DNA of 8,847 nucleotides from Actinomycetota bacterium (GCA_009699915.1 WLNG01000045.1:1-8847), one strand, 5' to 3'. Counted from the stretch's first letter, positions 1 to 4,657 are shown. A program made the numbers and translations. Notes: generated from the sequence alone by a model not told the origin.

Positions 1-84
1 GGCCAGCAGGAGGACGGCTCGGTCATCCTGCCTGAGGCGCTCACCACCTTCGGCGCGCCGTCGGTGCTCCCGCCCGCCGCCTAG
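1..84 (+). CDS. serS: Seryl-tRNA synthetase, C-terminal end (5' part outside window)
   Basis: Cytosolic enzyme that charges tRNA-Ser with serine. Only the last 27 codons are present, in frame from base 1 to TAG at 82-84. The peptide contains GQQEDGSVILPEAL followed by a short Pro/Ala tail. This matches the class II SerRS C-terminus, which in family members reads roughly LLEN-Q--DG-V-VP-AL-PY. The context agrees: two tRNA-Ser genes lie about 1.9-2.1 kb away. The TAG stop lies in a CTAG palindrome shared with the end of the convergent STAS gene fragment. The same tail occurs again at 1420-1503, where it is cut off from the body of the gene. The left copy is taken as the true end because it continues in frame to the window edge, although the upstream body is not visible. 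Confidence 0.85.
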   Translation, partial: GQQEDGSVILPEALTTFGAPSVLPPAA

Positions 85-123
85 GCCTCCCCCGCCACCT
101 CGGCGAGGCCGAGTTCACCGAGG
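81..123 (-). pseudogene. 3' remnant of the STAS-domain gene
   Basis: Read on the minus strand, this stretch encodes LGELGLAEVAGEA and a TAG stop. It is identical to the end of the intact STAS gene at 1500-1871. Homology stops at 123 and the DNA then changes to cassette sequence, so only the last 13 codons exist here. It has no start and is not expected to make protein. It shows that the duplication crossed the end of serS into the neighbouring convergent gene. Confidence 0.8.
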
Positions 124-165
124 ACCCCCAGAGGATCGGTGTGGGGCGGGACCCCGTCGGGAGGG

Positions 166-771
166 CTACCCGTCGGCCGGTGCCCTAAGGCTGTGCTGCA
201 ACCCATCCGCTGTCCTCCAGCTCAGTGACCGGACACGGTCGAACGTCACAAGCGAGAGGATGCTGTTCACGACCGGCGCTGACGTCATGCCTGCCTCAGT
301 TTCGATGGTGACTCCGTCGATCCCATCGGGGAAAAGGCCCGTGACCCGCGTACTACCATCCATTAATCCGTCATAGCCGACCATTGGGGTATCGCCGTTT
401 GACGCGCTCTCCAGTGACGTGCACCCAGCGGCCGTTCCGACGCGCCGCTTCTCGACGTTGAGCACACACACGATTCCACGGCCGAGCACGACAAAGACAT
501 CGTTTTCGGGAAGTCGGCGCGCAGCCCTGACTGTGTTGGGATCGAGCCCGAAGCGGGCGTCACCGACCTTCATCACGCGGACAAGCTCATCCTCGGTTAG
601 CGCGGTGCCATCGCCACGGAAGACGGCGAAGTCCTTCTCGGCCTGCGTTAAGAAATCCGGCTCTGTTGCAGCGGTACTACTGTCGATCATCTTCGACGCC
701 CCCAGCCCAGCACCAAGCGCAACCAGCGCGATCGATACCAGCGATAGGGACCTTCTGAGAGTCGCGGACAT
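166..771 (-). CDS. Exported protein of unknown function, 201 aa (cassette gene 2)
   Basis: Not a family I recognise. Residues 1-30 form a signal sequence or membrane anchor: basic RRS, then hydrophobic LSLVSIALVALGAGLGA. The mature part has an acidic N-terminal half (AEKDFAVFRGDGTALTEDEL). A β-rich segment at about 90-120 has two cysteines (IVCVLN and AAGCTSL) that could pair in a disulfide. The C-terminal part (VTGLFPDGIDGVTIETEAG to SWRTADG) resembles a short β-sandwich pattern, GLxPDG-VTV, that I recall from many exported actinobacterial proteins of unknown function. It follows the 151-aa gene by 18 bp in the same direction, so the two are probably one transcript. The ATG at 771 is supported by a GGAGG eight bases upstream. 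The product probably acts outside the membrane with its partner, but this is inference. Confidence 0.75.
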   Translation of the reverse strand: MSATLRRSLSLVSIALVALGAGLGASKMIDSSTAATEPDFLTQAEKDFAVFRGDGTALTEDELVRVMKVGDARFGLDPNTVRAARRLPENDVFVVLGRGIVCVLNVEKRRVGTAAGCTSLESASNGDTPMVGYDGLMDGSTRVTGLFPDGIDGVTIETEAGMTSAPVVNSILSLVTFDRVRSLSWRTADGLQHSLRAPADG

Positions 772-779
772 TGTGTTTT

Positions 780-784
780 CCTCC
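780..784 (-). promoter_or_regulatory. Shine-Dalgarno site for the 201-aa gene
   Basis: On the minus strand GGAGG lies eight bases before the ATG at 771, inside the 18-bp gap after the upstream gene. It fixes the start. It also contrasts with the upstream gene, which seems to have no leader at all. Confidence 0.7.
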
Positions 785-789
785 GTTCC

Positions 790-1245
790 TCAGCAGACCG
801 TCGCGGTCGCTGGCGTTTGAGCGTTGCCGTTGATGGTGCGAGACCCGCCAGATCCTCCCCAGTAGACGTAGGCCTCAGTCTGCGGTGTTTCGGGGTAGAA
901 ACACGTCTGGCGATAGAAGGTGTTGTTCCAGCAGCCGTTGCCGGCGCCGTTCCGCACGTTTCCAGCGGCAGTGCGACCCTTTGCGCAAACCTCATACACC
1001 GAGATGAAGTCGCCCATATCGGCGACGACTTGCCTCCAAGAGTTGTACTGCTGACCTGTCGTGTCGGTGCACGTATTGGCCGAGCCCCTGACACACGACC
1101 AGTCGTGCGCATAACCGGAGGAGGGCTTAGGGATAGCGATCGCCAAGACTGCTGAAGCGAATGCCGTCAACACAATCACGTTGACAACTCGTGACTTGGA
1201 CCACCTGGAAACGAGATGGTTTGATCCGACGCGCAGGTGTGACAT
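790..1245 (-). CDS. Secreted six-cysteine protein of unknown function, 151 aa (cassette gene 1)
   Basis: Not a family I recognise. The N-terminus has a basic region of about 20 residues (RVGSNHLVSRWSKSR), a hydrophobic core (VVNVIVLTAFASAVLAIAI) and a plausible signal peptidase site after SSGYA, giving a mature part of about 105 residues. It carries six cysteines (in DWSC, NTC, YEVC, NGC, QTC and the final residue), enough for three disulfides. It is rich in Gly, Asn, Tyr and Trp, which suits a small compact extracellular domain such as a binding, inhibitor or toxin-like module. None of these is shown. It is the first gene of a two-gene unit. The ATG at 1245 falls at or within a base or two of the predicted transcript start, so it is likely leaderless. 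Later GTG codons before the hydrophobic core are alternative starts. Confidence 0.75.
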   Translation of the reverse strand: MSHLRVGSNHLVSRWSKSRVVNVIVLTAFASAVLAIAIPKPSSGYAHDWSCVRGSANTCTDTTGQQYNSWRQVVADMGDFISVYEVCAKGRTAAGNVRNGAGNGCWNNTFYRQTCFYPETPQTEAYVYWGGSGGSRTINGNAQTPATATVC

Positions 1246-1247
1246 TC

Positions 1248-1257
1248 ATGTTAACAT
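1248..1257. promoter_or_regulatory. 10-bp palindrome over the cassette promoter
   Basis: ATGTTAACAT is a perfect palindrome covering most of the -10 element and the predicted start site. A wider GTGAC (1239-1243) and GTCAC (1266-1270) pair also flanks the promoter, with its centre shifted by two bases. A repressor bound here would block transcription. No candidate repressor gene is in the cassette. Confidence 0.35.
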
Positions 1258-1281
1258 AATTATAAGTCACGTTCTTGTCAA
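1253..1281 (-). promoter_or_regulatory. Strong sigma-70-type promoter of the cassette operon
   Basis: On the minus strand there is a perfect TTGACA (1281-1276), a 17-base spacer and TATGTT (1258-1253). Transcription would start near 1247-1245, at the ATG of the 151-aa gene. The region is AT-rich (37% G+C over 1241-1300) in an otherwise GC-rich window. A consensus -35 with ideal spacing is unusual here and suggests strong, possibly constitutive or repressor-controlled transcription. Confidence 0.7.
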
Positions 1282-1398
1282 GTGCTGGCAATTATCCGGT
1301 ACCCCATTCATGCCGAAGTGTTGGAACTCGGGTTTGCCGACGGCCTTGCGTGTTGCGACCCTAGGCACGCTGGCGACGGGCGAGGCGTCGTCACTGAA

Positions 1399-1503
1399 GT
1401 GATCGCGCTGCTGGAGAACGGCCAGCAGGAGGACGGCTCGGTCATCCTGCCTGAGGCGCTCACCACCTTCGGCGCGCCGTCGGTGCTCCCGCCCGCCGCC
1501 TAG
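1399..1503 (+). pseudogene. Orphan serS 3' end (right repeat copy)
   Basis: In frame, VIALLENGQQEDGSVILPEA continues to the same Pro/Ala tail and TAG as the left copy. Serine tRNA synthetase similarity begins around 1399. Upstream codons (GRGVVTE and before) do not look like the expected SerRS sequence, so the catalytic body is missing. The tail could be translated only from an upstream start such as ATG 1282, with a non-homologous N-terminus, and is more likely non-functional DNA left by the duplication. It still shares the CTAG stop with the intact STAS gene. Confidence 0.75.
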
Positions 1504-1542
1504 GCCTCCCCCGCCACCTCGGCGAGGCCGAGTTCACCGAGG
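1420..1542. repeat. Direct repeat, right copy
   Basis: Identical to 1-123. The serS reading continues further left here (to about 1399), so the true repeat may be about 145 bp if the left copy also extends beyond the window edge. The right end lies inside the STAS gene. Confidence 0.95.
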
Positions 1543-1871
1543 GCCTCGGGGAGCGTCGCCGCGAGGCGGAAGACACCGTCGAGGCGCGTCATCTCAAAAA
1601 CACGGTGCACGTGCCCGGGCGGGACGACGAGCACCAGGCGCCCGTCGACACGGTCGACGCAGCGCAGGCCGTTGAGCAGGAAGCCGAGGCCTGTCGAATC
1701 GACGAAGACCACCTCGTCGAGGTCGACGATGATGCGCCGGCGCCCACGTTTCACCAGCTCGCCGATCTCGGCTGCGACGCCGGGGGCGCTGCCGATTGAG
1801 AGTTCGCCTCGGGCGGCGATCAGCGCCGCGTCGGGGCCGAGACGCTGCGTCTCCAGCAGAAGCTCGCTCAT
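1500..1871 (-). CDS. STAS-domain protein, anti-sigma-factor-antagonist-like
   Basis: A 123-aa single-domain STAS protein of the SpoIIAA/RsbV type. Such proteins bind an anti-sigma-factor kinase when unphosphorylated and release the sigma factor. The core pattern is visible: β-strands around AALIAARGELSI, the IIVDLDEVVFVDSTGLGFLL segment, and a C-terminal helix region. Ser59 in D58-S59-T60-G lies where SpoIIAA has its phosphorylated serine, so phospho-control is likely preserved. No partner kinase (RsbW/SpoIIAB) is in the window, so the sigma factor it serves is unknown. It is convergent with serS, and the two stop codons share CTAG. Its 3' end is duplicated at 81-123. The ATG at 1871 gives the normal family length. 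No strong ribosome binding site precedes it. Transcription may come through the tRNA-Ser gene 53 bp upstream on the same strand. Confidence 0.85.
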   Translation of the reverse strand: MSELLLETQRLGPDAALIAARGELSIGSAPGVAAEIGELVKRGRRRIIVDLDEVVFVDSTGLGFLLNGLRCVDRVDGRLVLVVPPGHVHRVFEMTRLDGVFRLAATLPEALGELGLAEVAGEA

Positions 1872-1924
1872 TCTCGGGCAGTACCCCAGCGGGCGCGGTG
1901 CTGAACCGGGCAGCCGCGCAGCAG

Positions 1925-2011
1925 CGGAAGGGGCGGGATTCGAACCCGCGGACGAGTTGCCCCGTCTCCGGTTTTCAAGACCGGTGCATTCGACCACTCT
2001 GCCACCCTTCC
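1925..2011 (-). tRNA. tRNA-Ser (anticodon TGA)
   Basis: A class II tRNA of 87 nt read on the minus strand. Acceptor stem GGAAGGG pairs with CCCTTCC, and the discriminator is G. The anticodon loop CTTGAAA sits on a CCGGT-type stem and gives TGA, which reads UCA/UCN serine codons. A long variable arm is present, and the T-arm is GCGGG-TTCGAAT-CCCGC. CCA is not encoded. It faces away from the tRNA-Ser(GCT) gene and lies upstream of the STAS gene. Confidence 0.95.
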
Positions 2012-2049
2012 GCGGGGCATCGTGACACGCCCCGCGCGATCGTGCCGGG

Positions 2050-2055
2050 TACACT
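2050..2055 (+). promoter_or_regulatory. Candidate -10 of tRNA-Ser(GCT)
   Basis: TACACT fits the TANNNT pattern and lies 13 bases before the tRNA, which would leave a short processed leader. No convincing -35 is seen at the right distance. It resembles the TAGACT elements before the VOC gene and tRNA-Arg. Confidence 0.4.
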
Positions 2056-2068
2056 GGCCGCGCCTCAC

Positions 2069-2158
2069 GGAGAGGTGGCCGAGTGGCTGAAGGCACTCGC
2101 CTGCTAAGCGAGTAACGGGGGTCAACCCCGTTCGAGGGTTCGAATCCCTCCCTCTCCG
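2069..2158 (+). tRNA. tRNA-Ser (anticodon GCT)
   Basis: A class II tRNA of 90 nt. Acceptor GGAGAGG pairs with CCTCTCC, with discriminator G. The anticodon stem CTCGC/GCGAG holds loop CTGCTAA, giving GCT for AGC/AGU codons. The variable arm AACGGGG/CCCCGTT forms a perfect stem, and the T-arm is GAGGG/CCCTC. CCA is not encoded. With the TGA isoacceptor 57 bp away on the other strand, it completes a serS-linked serine tRNA pair. Confidence 0.95.
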
Positions 2159-2185
2159 CTCATCGCCCGAGCTTCGGACGAGCCT

Positions 2186-2575
2186 TCACGTCCCGGGCTC
2201 GGCTAGGCGCGCGAGCCGCTCGAGTGCGCGCCGAAGTAGCGGCTCGTAGAGCGTTCGCGCGCCCGCCAGGACCGGCCGGGCTCCGTGGACGCTGATCGTG
2301 ATCCTCGACCCGGGGCCGTCGGCGTCGACGCGGTGATCGACCCGCATGATCCCGGTGTGCCAGTTCCAGCTCACGCCCGGCTCGACCGCGCCGATGCGCG
2401 CGACCACCGGCACGCCGAGAACGAGGACGATGCCGATCTCCCCCGAGCTCACCTCGCCGGCGCCGAACCTGAGCGGGCGCAGGTGCCGCGCCCAGCGATG
2501 CCAGTGCTCGGGGCGGGCCATGAGCTCCCAGACCTGCTCGGGGCTCGCGTCGCTATGGGTCTCGTAGGTCAGCAT
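2186..2575 (-). CDS. SRPBCC-family (polyketide cyclase/dehydrase-like) protein
   Basis: A 129-aa small-ligand-binding helix-grip protein. The N-terminus, ETHSDASPEQVWELMARPEHWHRWA, is the typical SRPBCC opening: β1, then two short helices with V(W/F)ELxxxPExWxxW. The middle β-strands (GEIGIVLVLGVPVVARI, WNWHTGIMRVDHRV) and the C-terminal long helix (TLYEPLLRRALERLARLAE) complete the fold. The family binds hydrophobic ligands or acts on lipids and polyketides, and no substrate can be named. The ATG at 2575 has GGAG nine bases upstream. It is divergent from the VOC gene with 52 bp between, so both may share a control region. A role in the same aromatic-compound response is only suggested by position. 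Confidence 0.8.
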   Translation of the reverse strand: MLTYETHSDASPEQVWELMARPEHWHRWARHLRPLRFGAGEVSSGEIGIVLVLGVPVVARIGAVEPGVSWNWHTGIMRVDHRVDADGPGSRITISVHGARPVLAGARTLYEPLLRRALERLARLAEPGT

Positions 2576-2594
2576 GCTTGCGCGCTCCAGGTAG

Positions 2595-2621
2595 TTGCAT
2601 CCGCAATCATCTTGCTAGACT
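2595..2621 (+). promoter_or_regulatory. Promoter of the VOC/quinone reductase operon
   Basis: TTGCAT (2595-2600) and TAGACT (2616-2621) are separated by 15 bases. The TGC directly before TAGACT makes an extended -10, which can offset short spacing. The predicted start is about 2628, the A of the ATG, so the message is probably leaderless. TTGC-ATCC-GCAA (2595-2606) is a small inverted repeat that could be an operator. Confidence 0.5.
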
Positions 2622-2627
2622 GAGGCA

Positions 2628-3566
2628 ATGCACCTCTCCGGCCTCCACCACGTGACGATGATTACCGGCGACGCCCAGCGCAACGTCGCGTTCCATGCCG
2701 GGGTCCTCGGCCTGCGCTTCGTGAAGCGGACGGTGAACTTTGATGCGCCGCACTACTACCACCTCTACTTCGGGGACGAGGCCGGCTCGCCCGGGTCGAT
2801 CCTCACGTGGTTTGAGTTCCCCGGAGCGGTCCGCGGCACCTGCGGTCCGGGGATGATCCACACGATCCGCCTCGGCGTCCCCTCATCGGCCTCGCTCGAC
2901 TTCTGGGGCGAGCGCCTCGCCGGCCACGACGCCGCCTGCGCTCGCGGCGATGCGTCGCTCTCCTTCGCCGACCCGGACGGGTTGCGCTACGAGCTCGTGG
3001 TCGCCGACCCGCGCTCGCGCGCGCTGCAGGCGCTCAGCCCGGACATCCCCGCTGAGCACGCCATCACCGGCGTGACAGGCGTGCGCGCCTACGCCACGGG
3101 CGCGCTGGGAGCCGACCGCGAACTGCTCACGCAGACGCTGGGGTTCACCGAGACCGCGCCCGGGGAGTACGTGCTCGAAGGAGCGGATGGACCGGTGACC
3201 TACGGCTACGACATGACCGACTCGCCGGGCCGCGAGGGTGCGGGGACGGTTCACCACATCGCGTGGCACTCGCGCGACGAGGACCACGGCGCATGGCGCG
3301 AGCGCGTGATGCAGGCGGGGCACTCCGTGACGCCGGTCGTCGACCGCGACTACTTCCAGGCGATCTACTTCCGCCAGCCGCAGCGGGTGCTCTTCGAGAT
3401 CGCAACGACCTCGCCTGGCTTCGCGGTGGACGAGGAGCCCGGCCGGCTCGGCGAGCAGCTGCGCCTGCCCGTCCAGCACGAGCACCTGCGGGCGCAGCTT
3501 GAGCGCACGCTCCTGCCGCTCACAGCTCCACGGGCGACGGGCGCCGCCCCCTCGGGAGACGCCTGA
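2628..3566 (+). CDS. VOC-family ring-cleaving dioxygenase-like protein (two glyoxalase domains)
   Basis: 312 aa with two vicinal-oxygen-chelate halves, about 4-127 and 146-262. This layout fits the MhqO/LinE-like branch of extradiol ring-cleaving dioxygenases, which use Fe(II) to open (hydro)quinones or catechols. The opening LHHVTMITGDAQRNVAFHAG, the VKRTVNFD segment and the LFEIATTSPGFAVDE end are family hallmarks. Likely metal ligands are His8, His210 (in VHHIAWHS) and Glu257. It is the first gene of an operon with the next gene, overlapping as TGATG. Its ATG coincides with the predicted transcript start, and the only nearby GAGG is too close to serve as a normal ribosome site. Catalytic residues look complete; the exact aromatic substrate is unknown. 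A broader VOC role such as thiol transfer cannot be excluded. Confidence 0.85.
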   Translation: MHLSGLHHVTMITGDAQRNVAFHAGVLGLRFVKRTVNFDAPHYYHLYFGDEAGSPGSILTWFEFPGAVRGTCGPGMIHTIRLGVPSSASLDFWGERLAGHDAACARGDASLSFADPDGLRYELVVADPRSRALQALSPDIPAEHAITGVTGVRAYATGALGADRELLTQTLGFTETAPGEYVLEGADGPVTYGYDMTDSPGREGAGTVHHIAWHSRDEDHGAWRERVMQAGHSVTPVVDRDYFQAIYFRQPQRVLFEIATTSPGFAVDEEPGRLGEQLRLPVQHEHLRAQLERTLLPLTAPRATGAAPSGDA

Positions 3567-4510
3567 TGACCGACCTCACCCCGGCGCACTTCCCCCGCGA
3601 GACCGACGGACGGGGCGCGTTCGTGCGGCAGGTCAGCAGCTTCCGCGACACCGTCACGGCAGACGGGTCGAGCGGCTTCCCGGCCGCCCCCGGCCGCTAC
3701 CACCTGTACGTCTCGCACGCCTGCCCGTGGGCATCGCGTGCGGTCATCACCCGTCGGCTCAAGGGCCTTGAGGATGCGATCTCGATGACCGTCGTTGACC
3801 CGCTGCGCGACGAGCGCGGCTGGCGCTTCACGGCGCAGGACCCGGATCCGGTGAACGGCCTGGCCTTCCTGCGCGAGGCCTACCTCCTCATCGATCCGCG
3901 CTTCGATCAGCGGGCCACGGTGCCGGTGCTCTGGGACCGCGAGACGAACCGGGCGGTGAACAACGAGAGTGCCGAGATCATCCGCATGCTGAACGACGAG
4001 TTCGACGCATGGGCGACCCACCCGGAGGTGGATCTCTACCCGGAGCCGCTGCGCGCCGAGATCGACGCGCTCAACGCGTGGATCTACGAGGCGGTCAACG
4101 ACGGGGTCTACCGCTGCGGATTCGCCGCATCGCAGGAGGCGTATGAGGCGGCCTTCGCCGAGCTCTTCGCGGCGCTCGACCGGCTCGACGGCCTGCTCGC
4201 CCGCCGCCGCTACCTCACCGGCTCGCAGATCACGGAGGCCGACATCCGACTCTTCGTCACGCTGGTGCGCTTCGACGCGGTGTACGTCGGGCACTTCAAG
4301 TGCAACCTGCGCCGGATTGCCGACTACCCGCAGCTCTCGGGGTACCTGCGCGACCTGCATCAGCACCCGTGCATCGGCGAGACCGTGGATCTCGACCACA
4401 GCAGGCGCCACTACTACATGACGCATCCGCAGCTGAACCCCAGCCGGATCGTCCCGCTCGGGCCCGAGCTCGATCTCGTCTCACCGCCGGGCCGCGCTCA
4501 CCTGGCCTGA
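3566..4510 (+). CDS. Glutathionyl-hydroquinone-reductase-like enzyme (Xi-class GST fold)
   Basis: 314 aa, normal for the family. The thioredoxin-like N-domain carries YVSHACPWASRAV. Cys53 of CPWA is the catalytic thiol that removes a thiol adduct from hydroquinones, releasing reduced hydroquinone and a disulfide. NNESAEIIRMLN is the thiol-ligand-binding motif. The all-helical C-domain (about 160-290) includes ITEADIRLFVTLVRFD and ends near HYYMTHPQLNPSRIVPLGP, typical of the YqjG/PcpF/ECM4 group. Actinobacteria generally make mycothiol, so the natural adduct may be S-mycothionyl-hydroquinone (inference). The start overlaps the VOC stop by one base, with GGGAG seven bases upstream, giving translational coupling. 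Together the two enzymes suit quinone/catechol detoxification: one repairs thiol adducts and the other opens the ring. Confidence 0.88.
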   Translation: MTDLTPAHFPRETDGRGAFVRQVSSFRDTVTADGSSGFPAAPGRYHLYVSHACPWASRAVITRRLKGLEDAISMTVVDPLRDERGWRFTAQDPDPVNGLAFLREAYLLIDPRFDQRATVPVLWDRETNRAVNNESAEIIRMLNDEFDAWATHPEVDLYPEPLRAEIDALNAWIYEAVNDGVYRCGFAASQEAYEAAFAELFAALDRLDGLLARRRYLTGSQITEADIRLFVTLVRFDAVYVGHFKCNLRRIADYPQLSGYLRDLHQHPCIGETVDLDHSRRHYYMTHPQLNPSRIVPLGPELDLVSPPGRAHLA

Positions 4511-4525
4511 CCCCGGAAAAGAGCA

Positions 4526-4572
4526 ACGCCCCGGAGGATCCGGCGGGGTCTGATGCCGGTCCTACGGGGCGT
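4526..4572 (+). terminator. Long hairpin after the quinone reductase gene
   Basis: ACGCCCCG (4526-4533) pairs perfectly with CGGGGCGT (4565-4572). Inside, AGGA-T-CCGGC pairs with GCCGG-TCCT with one bulged T, leaving a ten-base loop. There is no T-run after it, since CACAGGGAGG follows, so it is either a U-less terminator, an mRNA 3' stabiliser or a structured element. It lies 15 bases after the stop. Confidence 0.5.
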
Positions 4573-4577
4573 CACAG

Positions 4578-4606
4578 GGAGGAGGAGAAGAAATATGACG
4601 CCATAG
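4578..4606 (+). other. Perfect ribosome site followed by a four-codon ORF
   Basis: GGGAGGAGGAG (4578-4588) lies six bases before ATG 4595, which opens only ATG ACG CCA TAG. This is one of the strongest Shine-Dalgarno sequences in the window, yet no gene follows in that frame. It may be a minimal leader ORF, a remnant of a lost start, or purine-rich chance sequence. Confidence 0.3.
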
Positions 4607-4641
4607 TCACGATTATGCAAAGACGCGTTTTGTCTATGACT

Positions 4642-4647
4642 TATAGT
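4642..4647 (+). promoter_or_regulatory. -10 element of the lysR-type gene
   Basis: TATAGT differs from TATAAT at one position. The predicted start, about 4654-4656, falls on the ATG at 4656, so this mRNA is likely leaderless too. No good -35 is seen 17 bases upstream, which fits activator or repressor control. The -10 is embedded in the operator-like ATAG-N7-CTAT element. Confidence 0.45.
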
Positions 4648-4657
4648 TGCTGACTAT
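4643..4657. promoter_or_regulatory. LysR-type operator, ATAG-N7-CTAT (T-N11-A)
   Basis: ATAG, seven bases, CTAT is a perfect dyad matching the T-N11-A rule of LysR-type regulators and the half-site form known for OxyR. It covers the -10 and the first bases of the lysR start codon, the position expected for negative autoregulation. A further CTAT at 4634-4637 lies five bases before it. Confidence 0.55.

Larger units (their letters stand above)
1..123. repeat. Direct repeat, left copy (serS tail plus STAS gene tail)
   Basis: Bases 1-123 are identical to 1420-1542, with a constant offset of 1419 and no mismatch. The first difference is at 124 against 1543. The repeat covers the last 27 serS codons, the shared CTAG stop and the last 13 codons of the STAS gene. 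The left edge cannot be set because it is the window start. If it continues, it should match the 1398-1419 sequence. Confidence 0.95.
124..1419. mobile_element. Cassette between direct repeats, carrying two exported-protein genes
   Basis: About 1.3 kb lies between two identical 123-bp repeats. Base composition differs from the surroundings: sampled lines give about 60% G+C in the 201-aa gene and 37% at 1241-1300, against about 72% in a sampled lysR line. It holds two minus-strand genes and their promoter and nothing resembling an integrase, transposase or relaxase. I see no terminal inverted repeats. The arrangement fits a passive element between attL/attR-like repeats, or foreign DNA captured with a segmental duplication. 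Which of these is true cannot be settled from this sequence. The right boundary may lie near 1397 rather than 1419, because serS-like coding seems to begin there. Confidence 0.5.

Noticed and set aside
790..1245. Lactococcin-972-type bacteriocin
   Set aside because: Size and export would fit, but the six-cysteine mature sequence does not match what I remember of that family. Left as unknown.
1259..1264. TATAAT on the minus strand as the -10 of the cassette promoter
   Set aside because: It is only 11 bases from TTGACA, too close for sigma-70. TATGTT at 17 bases is preferred, though the perfect hexamer could help melting.
1282..1503. 73-codon plus-strand open frame ending in the SerRS tail, as an independent small gene
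   Set aside because: Only its last 34 codons or so resemble anything, and those copy serS. The front has no family-like sequence and no clear ribosome site, and it overlaps the minus-strand promoter. Treated as a scar.
2164..2202. Terminator after tRNA-Ser(GCT)
   Set aside because: Only a six-pair stem (CCGAGC/GCTCGG) around a 23-base loop without a T-run, and half of it lies in the SRPBCC gene end. Too weak to call.
3365..4426. Long minus-strand open frame (353 codons) opposite the VOC and hydroquinone reductase genes
   Set aside because: It is antisense to two well-recognised genes. Its Val/Arg/Glu/His-rich composition is what third-position GC bias yields on the opposite strand, and no motif is visible.
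4647..4655. TTG start three codons upstream for the LysR-type protein
   Set aside because: The predicted transcript start lies downstream of it, and the family start MDLRQLxYLV begins at ATG 4656.
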